Shown piece by piece: positions 55,529 through 64,000 of a stretch of DNA of 64,000 bases; positions within the stretch are counted from its first letter, which is position 1, and each line of letters begins with the position of its first letter. The notes beneath the pieces are model-generated. The model did no database searches and had not been told where the DNA came from. It saw nothing but the letters and a program-made list of their open reading frames with translations. Position numbers and translations under genes: made by a program. Source of the stretch: Dipteris shenzhenensis (taxonomy: Eukaryota > Polypodiophyta > Polypodiopsida > Gleicheniales). Location: the NCBI GenBank assembly GCA_047967505.1, contig CM106539.1. One strand, written 5' to 3'.

Positions 55529-58500
55529 ATGGCATCAGGGGGAAGTGAATCCGCAATACTGAACATAAAGAAATTGGAAGGGGCACATAATTATGCATTA
55601 TGGGCAGAACAGTGTTTGAATGTACTTCTGCTAAAGAAGATTTCTAAGCCCATAAGGGTGAAGGGTGTCAAGCCATCTGGGATGGCAGATGATGAGTGGG
55701 AGGAGCTTGATTTGTCCGCAAGGGCAGCTATCATGCTTACTCTCACTGATTCTCTTGTGTTCAATGTTCAGGCAGAAAAGACCTCTTATGGCCTATGGCA
55801 GAGGCTAGAAGAGTTGTATGCCCAAAAGAGTTCAGCCAGTAAGGTTTATTGGTTGAAGAAGCTAGTCGATCTTCGCATGAAGGAAGGTACAGCTATGACC
55901 TCACACTTGAGTGAGTTCAATGCCATCTTTACACAGCTTATTGCACAGGGATTGAACCTTAATGAGGAGTTCAAGGCTACTTTCTTGTTGTGTACCCTGC
56001 CTGAGAGTTGGGACACTTTCAAGACCACTCTGTCAAATTCAAATGTCACTCTTATGTATGCTGATGTGGAGAGCTCTCTCCTTATGGAGGAGATGAGCAG
56101 GAAGAACAATATGGGCAGCAAGTCTTCCAATGCTTTGCAGGTACAGGAAAGAGGTAGGACTCAGCAGAAGAGGAGATCTGCTGGCAAGTCCAAATCCCGC
56201 AGTCATTCCCGTGGCAAAAAGGATATTGAATGCTTTTACTGTAGCAAGAAGGGACATGTGAAGTCTAAGTGCTTCAAGTTTATACGGGATCAGAAAGCCA
56301 AGAAGGCTGAGACAAAGGATGCAGGCAGTGGAAGCAAAGGCAAAGGCAGATGACTTGGATGCAGTGAATGTTGCAGCAGAGGACAGTGACAGTGACAGTG
56401 ACAGACATGATGTATTATGTTCTTCTGCTGTAATTGCACATACATTGGTTGTTGATGGCCATGACATGCACACTTGGCTCTTGGATTCAGGTGCTTCTTT
56501 TCATGTTACGCCTCATAGGGAGTGGTTTACTTCCTACACAGGTACTCATGGAGTTGTTCACCTTGGGAACAACTATGCATGTCAGATTGCAGGGATTGGC
56601 AGTATACAGATAGTATTCCCTGATGGACGCATATTTATGCTTGATGGTGTTCGCCATGTGCCGCAAATCAAGAAAAATCTGATTAGCACTGGCTTGTTGG
56701 ATGACAGTGGTTACCACACCACATTTGGGGATTCCAAATGGGTGATTATTGATGGCCAGGTTGTAGTGGCTGAGGGTTATAAGAGTGATACCTTGTACCC
56801 TCTTTATGTTTCCAGTGTAGGTAATCATGTTGTTGCCATAACCGAGCTGCCGAAGGTTTCATTATGGCATAGCCGGTTGGGACACATGTCCGTTAAAGGA
56901 ATGCAAGAACTGTCACGTTTGGGTTATCTGCCGTCTCTTTCATTTTCAGATTTGCCTACTTGTGATCATTGCATTTTTGGAAAGCATTCTATGACTTCTC
57001 ATAAGAGGAGAACTCCCCAGAATAGAGCACCGCTTGATCTAGTGCACACACTGATTTGTGTGAGATGCCACAGCTATCACTAGGGGGTGCAAAGTATTTC
57101 ATTACTTTTATTGATGATGCCACACGCAAAGTGTGGGTCTATTTCTTGAAGCATAAGAGCGATGCCTTAGATGCCTTCAAGAAGTTTGTCGCTCAGGTTG
57201 AGAATCGGACAGGACGCAGGCTGAAATGCCTCAGATCCGATAATGGGGGTGAGTATGTGTCACATGCTTTTGTACAGTTATGCGAAGCTAAGGGCATTAA
57301 ACAGGAACTCACAACCCCTCATAATGCATCTCAAAATGGTGTGAGTGAGCGGATGAATCGAACTATTCAGGAGAAAGTTCGATGTATGTTGTCTTATGCT
57401 GCATTGCCCCATGGCTTTTGGGCAGAAGCCGTGCAGACAGCAGTTCACCTAATTAACAGGTCGCCGAACAAGGCTTTGGAGCTGAAAGTGCCAGAGGAGG
57501 TGTGGTCTGGCAAGCCACCTTCATATAAGCACTTACGTGTGTTTGGCTGCGAGTGCTTTGCTCATGTACGCAAAGAACTGCGCACCAAACTGGAGCCAAA
57601 GTCTTTCAGATGCATCTTCATGGGTTACGGTGACGAAGGTGAAATGGGGTACAGGTTATGGGATCCTATCAAACGGAAGATTATACGCAGCAATGACGTC
57701 ATCTTTAAAGAGGATAGTGTACACAAAGAACCCATGCAACCTGTGGAATACAGGAGGGTTGTTTATGATGATGTCGGACAGCAAAGAATGCCCATTAATA
57801 TGCAGCAGCAGGCTGCTGTAAATAACCCTGTTCAAGAGGGTATACAGGCTGAAAATCAGCCAGACAATTTTGCCAATGATGCACCACTGGATATGCCAGC
57901 AAATGGCGCTGTAGAACAGCCAGATATGGTGGTACAGCCACCCGTCATGCATGACGAACAGGCTAGACAGCAGCCTAATACGGAACATTTTGTTAGGAGC
58001 ACCCGTGTACAACGGCCTCCTAACAGGTTTGTTCCAGGAGCCAATAATGTGGCTGATTTTATCATGCTGACAGATTGTGGTGAGCCTTCCAGCTTCAGGG
58101 AAGCTATGGGAAGAATAGAGAAAAGGAAGTGGGAGAAAGCCATGCAGTCAGAAATGGACTCCTTACTTCAAAATGATACATGGGACTTGGTGCAACTACC
58201 TGCAGGCAGAAAGGTTTTGCCATGCAAGTGGGTTTACAAAGTCAAAGTGGATTCAAATGCTTTATCGAGGTATAAGGCCAGATTGGTTGCCAAGGGATTT
58301 AAGCAGGAGAAGGGCATTGACTTTGATGAGATCTTTTCCCCTGTAGTCAAGATGACTACTTTGAGAGCAGTGTTAGCTCTTGTTGCTCATGAGGACATGG
58401 ATTTGTGTCAGATGGATGTGAAGACTGCTTTTCTTCACGGAGATCTCCATGATGAGATCTACATGAGTCAGCCAGAGGGATATGTTGTTAAAGGGAAAGA

Positions 58501-59632
58501 GCAGCTTGTGTGTAAGCTCAAGAGGAGCTTGTATGGACTCAAGCAGGCGCCAAGAGAATGGTACAAGAAGTTTGATGCCTTCATGCAGTCCCAAGGGTAT
58601 CATAGGTGTGAAACCGATCACTGCTTGTACACCAAACGGGCAAAGGATGGCATTTTGATGCTACTCATTCTATATGTGGATGACATGCTGATTGCCAGCA
58701 AATCTCAGCAAGAGATTAGTGCTTTGAAGAAGCAACTGCATAAGTCTTTTGACATGAAAGACTTGGGTGATGCAAACCATATTCTTGGTATGCGGATTAT
58801 TCGTGACAGGTCCAAGGGACTTTTGTTTCTGTCACAGAAGGAGTACATTGACAAAGTACTTCAGAGGTTTAAAATGGAGGGGGGGAAGTCAATTAGTACC
58901 CCGTTGCCTCCTCATTTAAAACTCAGCAGTAAGGACAGCCCTAGATCAGATGATGATAAGGCTGAGATGGCCAAGGTTCCGTATGCATCTGCAGTTGGTT
59001 CTTTGATGTATGCCATGGTTGCCACTCCTCCGGATATTGCTTTTGCGGTGGGAGTCATCAGCAGGTATATGGCAAATCCAGGCAAGCGGCAGTGGGAAGC
59101 AGTGAAAGGCGTCTTGAGGTATCTCAAGGGTACCAAAGACTTGTGCATATGTTATGGTAGGCAGGATGCATTGGTGCATGGTTTTACAGATTCAGACTAT
59201 GCAGGGAATGCAGATAACCGGAAGTCTACTACCGGTTATATTTTCACATTTGCAGGAGGTGCTATATCATGGGTGTCTCGGTTGCAGAAATGCATTGCAC
59301 TGTCAACTACTGAAGCTGAATATGTTGCAGCCACTGAGGCTTGCAAGGAAGCAATATGGCTTACTCGGCTGGTGGGAGATTTGGGCATTACAGGAGATAT
59401 GCCAGTTTTGCATTGTGATAGTTAGAGTGCTATCATGTTGGCAAAGAATCCGGTCTTTCATCAGAAGACCAAGCACATAGATGTGAAATACCATTTCATC
59501 AGGGAGGTACTGGAAGACAAGCGGCTTGAGCTTGTGAAGGTGCATACTGATGATAATCTTGCAGATTTGCTCACTAAGAGCTTGCCTACAGAGCGGTTTG
59601 CACATTGTCACCACATCATGGGATTAGGATGA
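55529..59632 (+). pseudogene. Copia C gag-pol polyprotein, inactivated
   Basis: ATG 55529 ([18 protein letters not shown]). Gag and zinc knuckle [14 protein letters not shown]; an 11-base deletion relative to A near 56345 shifts the frame. Protease [12 protein letters not shown] follows; two extra bases near 57048 shift it again. From 57056 integrase, RT (YVDD at 58673-58684) and RNase H lie in one frame of nearly 790 codons. A TAG at 59423-59425 replaces the Gln codon of A (CDSQSAI), cutting off the last 69 codons, which remain open to 59632 (ending HIMGLG). Apart from three lesions this is the best-preserved copia polyprotein in the window. All catalytic boxes are present. Confidence 0.95.
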
Positions 59633-59731
59633 GACCATTCTTATTTTATGGTCTTGTATACAGTAACTGTATATTGCTGTAATTTTTATTCTTTTCTCCC
59701 CTTTAGGCACATTGGCCTTTAGGTGGGAGGT

Positions 59732-59933
59732 TGTTGGGGTAAAGGCACATTGCCACCCTTTAAAAGTTATGACCCCTATGACTGTCTTAAGACAGTCATA
59801 GGGTGAATCCCTAATCCTAATAAAACCTTTGAGTTTGTGGTGTGGCTCAACACATTTTTTACACACCCACACTCCCTTGTGTCTTTCGCTCTCTCTTTGT
59901 CTCCCATCGTTCCACTCCCCTCTTTCCCTCACA
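59732..59933 (+). repeat. 3' LTR of copia C
   Basis: 202 bp, one base different from the 5' copy (in the CT run). Palindrome at 59774-59803. Confidence 0.95.
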
Positions 59934-59977
59934 AAACCAGAATAACACACACACACATACACAAAGGCGTGTGCACG

Positions 59978-60014
<37 letters not shown>

Positions 60015-63000
60015 CATGGGGGCGGTTCTTGTCAGGTAGTAAGTGCATGAAGGTGTGAGAATGACCTCTCATACCTTCCGCTGCATTTATGGACATAATA
60101 TAAGAAATTTGTCAAGCGTTCATACAAACTGAACAAGGTGGTGCAATTTTACACACTGTCCAAACATTTTAGGTTAGTAACTTCTAAATGCACAAAGCTA
60201 TCTGATTGCAACATCCTTGTGCAATTATTGTGTTTCGTGAACTATGATGGTTATACATGGAGTTTAGCTAGTTGGTTTAGGAATTCATCAATTTGACGTT
60301 TCATCTGACATTGTTGCAGCCCCTGTAAGTGGACAGTTTATGAGTGGCCATTCCGATATTTGAAAAGTTGTGAAGACTTTGCAAGCTACAACTCTGAAGA
60401 ACGGGGAGTGTGGTAGGCTCGGTAAAGAAAAGAGCTCGTTCCAAGCATGGTTCTTAATTTAGTATCTAGCTGCAGTTGGATCCTTGACCGGACTGTAGGG
60501 CTATTCTGAATTAAGTATCTAGCTGAAGTCGGATCCCTGACTGGATTGAGAGGCCTTGTTACTACTGTACACGCTGTAACTTTATCATTGCTAGACTTGT
60601 ATGAAGTAGAGACTGCGATTGATTTTCTTGGTAGAGACCTCAGGCTATTGGTTCTACCCTAAGCCTATCATTATAACAGAAAGCACTATAGTCCATATCT
60701 TACTCTGTACAGGACCTTAGTTGCTTGCTGTAGTTGGTGCAATGGAAAGGGGCTATTTTATTTGAGGATAGGAGTATGGTTACTTAATTTCAACCCATCA
60801 GCTGTATGATACTTGGTTAAAACGTTTTTGTTCTGGAACAATTGTAATCAAACGGTCCCTGCTCACAGGCATGAAGATTCTTGAGAAAGCTGAAGACATC
60901 ACAGTCCATAAAATTTTTCTCTTAATTTACAGATGGCCCACAGGCTTCAGGTGGACTTTGTAGGTGCAGTTTAGAATTATTGACATTATAACAATATGCC
61001 TCACTAACAAGTCAACCGTTTGGTACTTTCAGGCTGGTATGTTGGGTCAGATAGCTTTAATATCTTGTTTGTTCTATACAGCTTACTAAAAAGTATGTGT
61101 AATCATATTGGATCTTTTCTGGTACAGCAGTGTTTCTGGTACAACAGTGATCGCAGAGGTAATGTTTTTAAGAGCAGGCCAGACAGCTTACATGCTTTTG
61201 AGCTGGTGTGAGACCTGTATTGATGCTCTTATACTGGGTCCTTTTCTGTACAGCAGTGATCGCACTGGTAGCACATGCTGTTGACATGCAGTTGAACCTA
61301 TATGAACCCGTGTGCAATATTTAACCAAATCATGTGGGCCTTACATGTTGCTGTTCCTATATGATGTTTAGCCAAGCCATGCAGTTTTCCTTTTGTCGGC
61401 TCCTATTTGGGATCTCTAACCAAGCTGTGCAGGCTTTACATGTGATGCAGTATGTCTTTGGCTCCCTATTATTTGGTGGGAGTCTACTGAGGTGGTTTGA
61501 GTTGATAAGTATGCTAGTGCTTATGCAAATATTAATTTTGTCCCAGTTTCCCATCCCTTGTCCGGGTGGGAACTTAATTTGCACAGTTATTATTTATTTT
61601 ATTGTTATGGGAGTGTGCAGACAGGCCACAGGTAGCATGGTGGGAAAGGGGCACACACTATTACTGGTTTGGAGCAGCTGCGTGTTATTGCTTTTTCATG
61701 TGATTGGGTCATGCAGCTCAATTCAATGAGGTGGGACCTTTGAAATAAAGGGGGAGGAGAGATTTGTCTGGGTGAAGAAGAGGGCAGGAAGTGTGAGAAG
61801 AAGGGGAAGAGAGAGATTTTACTAGGTGAAGAAGAAGGCAGAAAGTGTGAGAAGGGGGGGGGGGCGATTACTATTGGTATTCACGCAATATTGTCTACAG
61901 GACAAACAAGTATACAATGTGGTCAAGGGAGAGCCTAAGTGTGCCTATCATAACAGAGAGCTCACAGTTTTAAGCTGCAGTATCTCCAAGCTAAGGGTTT
62001 AACTTGTCTCGAGGAGGTGGGGATGAGGTGACATCTTAGAGGGTCTAAGAAGATGCAATGGGCTAAGTTTTATGTACTGTAGCTCTCTTGTGTGCGCTTG
62101 AGCATCTGAGACTTGCTTTGGGACCTTGTTGGCGTGTTAAGATAGAAGGTTTTAGAACATTGTATTGCCCTAGCAGGGGAAGTTGGCATCAGAGCTGTGA
62201 TATATGTACGCTTGAAGACCTGTTTCTGAGAAGAATCTGAGAGAGACTGGCCTATGATGGGTAATTTGGTATACCGAGGTGGCTAGGATGATTTGGACGA
62301 AGCATGTTATGCCTTCCTAAAAGAATGAGTTGTGACTTATGATTGCATAGTAGAATGCGCATGTGAAGTGTGCCACTCAATTAATTATATGTCAGGAGTG
62401 GCATCTCCATTTCTCCTTGTTTTTGTCCCTGTATGGCCCTGGGTTCTTGCACGGGCAGTGCAAAGCTGGCGGGAAGGGATCCTTAGATGTACAGGGGTAG
62501 CCCCTGCAACAAATAGTCAAGGACTTGATGTTGACAAAGCAACCAGTAGTGCTTCTGTTTATGATGTTCGGCCTCCTCTACAAGAGCTGCAAGGGTAAAG
62601 ATGGGGCCTATTATCTCATAAATTGGAGGTAATTTGTAATGGAGGAGGTAAGGACTCAACAGATCTACATCCTTTTACTTTTCCGCATGAGTGGGGCAGC
62701 CTCTGTCTCTTTCCCCATTGAATGAAGCATGTGTCTTCTTTGACCCTGCAACTATCCTATGACTTTTGGACATAGTTGCACACCATTATGAATCAGGAGG
62801 GTGGCTGCGGCGCCAAACCTTTAAGTAATTGCCCACAAGGTGTGATTTTAGCATCCTGGCTTGAGGATATCTATGAGAACTCTTGGGATTTAGAAAAATT
62901 ATGTAATGTAACAGCATTAGCCCTACAAATCAGGTCTGCTGTTAAGTAGAGTGCTTATAACGCTTGCAACTCTTTATTTTTAGCATTGCAATTCGGAAAT

Positions 63001-63424
63001 ATAGAATGACTTATCAAGGACAGATGGGAGGTGTTCAAGCACCTCTTGAATTGTAGGGATGCTGATTGAACACTCAGCAGTCATTAGCCAATGGCTAGGT
63101 AGTCATAAGCAAGGGCTTGAAAACAAGCAAGAACTTTCATGTGTCCAAGCTCGCTTTTCTATTGCTGAGTGCAGTAGTGGGTTTGGTTCCCCTTTTATAC
63201 ATAGTGAGGGTTAACCAAAGTCCATGTGTATATGGGACATTTTCGCTGCATGTACAAATATCAGTCATTTGTGAATTACCACGCGATACAAATGTAAGGT
63301 GATAGCAGGAGGCATTTTGTAAACACTTGAATACTCTAAGCTATTTTACTCCTGCGCCCTATGTAGCGACATCTTTTAGAGAAGTCACTTAGCTAACCTA
63401 TCTTATGAACTTTCTATTGCGGCC
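59934..63424. other. 3.5 kb without recognised genes
   Basis: Begins with AC and GA microsatellites (59948-60012). The rest is AT/GT-rich and lacks convincing coding sequence. An open stretch at 62452-62598 preceded by a splice-acceptor-like GGGCAG (SWREGILRCTGVAPATNSQG, then DVRPPLQELQG and a stop) could be a terminal exon of an unknown gene, but nothing upstream supports it. Confidence 0.4.
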
Positions 63425-63977
63425 TGCTGGTATTGTGATAATTCTTTCTATCTTAAATGGTGCGTTGCCCTATCAGCTAGACTTAGATGCTCGTTTGGGA
63501 GAGACTAAAATGAAATCGTTTAGACTTCACAAGCAGTTGTAGCTTGAATGAAGAGATTTTGGACTACTTTATGATTAGTCTTCTCCTTTAATGCTAGCCT
63601 TCATCATGGCTGAGTTTGCCCTTCACCTCCGGAGTGCCGACAGAAACTCAGTACGAAGACTTTGTATAAAAGGATGTTCACGTATGTGGGTGTGTGGATT
63701 TGTATGTGTGAGAGCATATTTTTATACTATGGTCTACACCCACTGTTGGTCACACTGATGACATCAGTGGGTATGTCATAGTAGCTAGTCCCTGCTATGC
63801 GTGATGGAGTTTATGGTTTTCAATCTTATGAGTGACTATCGTGAGATTGAAACTGCACTTTGTTGTGTTTTTAGAGGATGAGTTTGGGAAGGTTCCTAGA
63901 TTCATCTAGGTATATGCTTCTGTCGTATTAGCGGACATGCGAATTTTACCTTGTGAAGTTTTCGTCCAAGTTGGGCA
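63425..63977 (+). repeat. Dispersed LTR-like repeat, copy 2, with tandem restart
   Basis: Starts TGCTGGTATTGTGATAATTC, ends GTTGGGCA, and at 63978 a new TGTTGGTATTGTGATAATTC begins and runs off the window. TG...CA ends and 553-bp length fit an LTR. Inverted relative at 36782-36290. Confidence 0.75.
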
Positions 63978-64000
63978 TGTTGGTATTGTGATAATTCTAT

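Larger units (their letters stand above)
53567..59933 (+). mobile_element. Ty1/copia element C, sister of element A
   Basis: LTRs 53567-53768 and 59732-59933, both 202 bp, differ at one base. Target duplication is aaact/aaacc, 4 of 5 matching (53562-53566, 59934-59938). Primer site TGGTATCAGAGCC at 53771-53783, an exact match to the initiator-Met tRNA end. Purine tract AGGTGGGAGG before the 3' LTR. A 1.75-kb leader precedes gag-pol. Inserted into or beside a LINE fragment. The near-identical LTRs indicate a very recent insertion. Confidence 0.96.

Noticed and set aside
61334-61729. 131-residue hydrophobic ORF
   Set aside because: T-rich DNA gives hydrophobic residues by chance; no start context, homologous motif or splice structure supports it.

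Overview
The window reads as nuclear DNA of a land plant with a large, repeat-filled genome (fern, lycophyte or gymnosperm scale; the species cannot be fixed from sequence alone). Two ordinary host genes are clear. One is a nuclear, intronless gene for chloroplast elongation factor Tu with a serine-rich transit peptide (+ strand, 51237-52670). The other, on the - strand, is a complete COP9 signalosome subunit 4 gene (CSN4). Its 14 short exons can be joined by eye into a 401-residue protein spread over 37 kb (40110 down to 3101), all with GT-AG introns.

Most of the rest is transposable-element DNA, much of it inside the CSN4 introns. Intron 12 (3391-11739) holds a full-length Ty3/gypsy chromovirus (4237-10647, TSD aacat). 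Intron 11 holds a broken Ty1/copia reverse-transcriptase fragment. Intron 6 (14840-28089) holds copia element B (15144-25540, TSD agtac), which carries gag but no pol; a complete but mutated copia element A (15827-22111, TSD gggcc) sits inside B's 5' LTR. Intron 6 also holds a solo LTR of the B type (26561-27252) that splits an unrecognised ORF region. Intron 2 (29223-39412) holds another unrecognised ORF-bearing repeat split by a second solo LTR (31730-32733), two tandem duplications, and an old gypsy relic cut in two by a later insertion.

Between CSN4 and EF-Tu (40.1-51.2 kb) lies a decayed Helitron on the - strand. HUH Rep, Rep C-terminal region, PIF1-type helicase and an endonuclease/exonuclease/phosphatase (EEP) domain can all be read in order, which is the architecture of the Helentron branch. 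A second Rep fragment and a dense GA-microsatellite/minisatellite zone lie further on. After EF-Tu come a LINE 3' fragment, copia element C (53567-59933, sister of A, LTRs differing by one base) and about 4 kb without recognisable genes. The window ends with an LTR-like dispersed repeat that has an inverted relative at 36.3-36.8 kb.

Most interesting: the Helentron-like element in a plant genome, the readable 37-kb CSN4 gene packed with nested elements, the young copia insertions that are already coding-dead, a perfect 28-30 bp palindrome conserved in the tiny LTRs of that copia family, and two unrecognised ORFs broken by solo LTRs.
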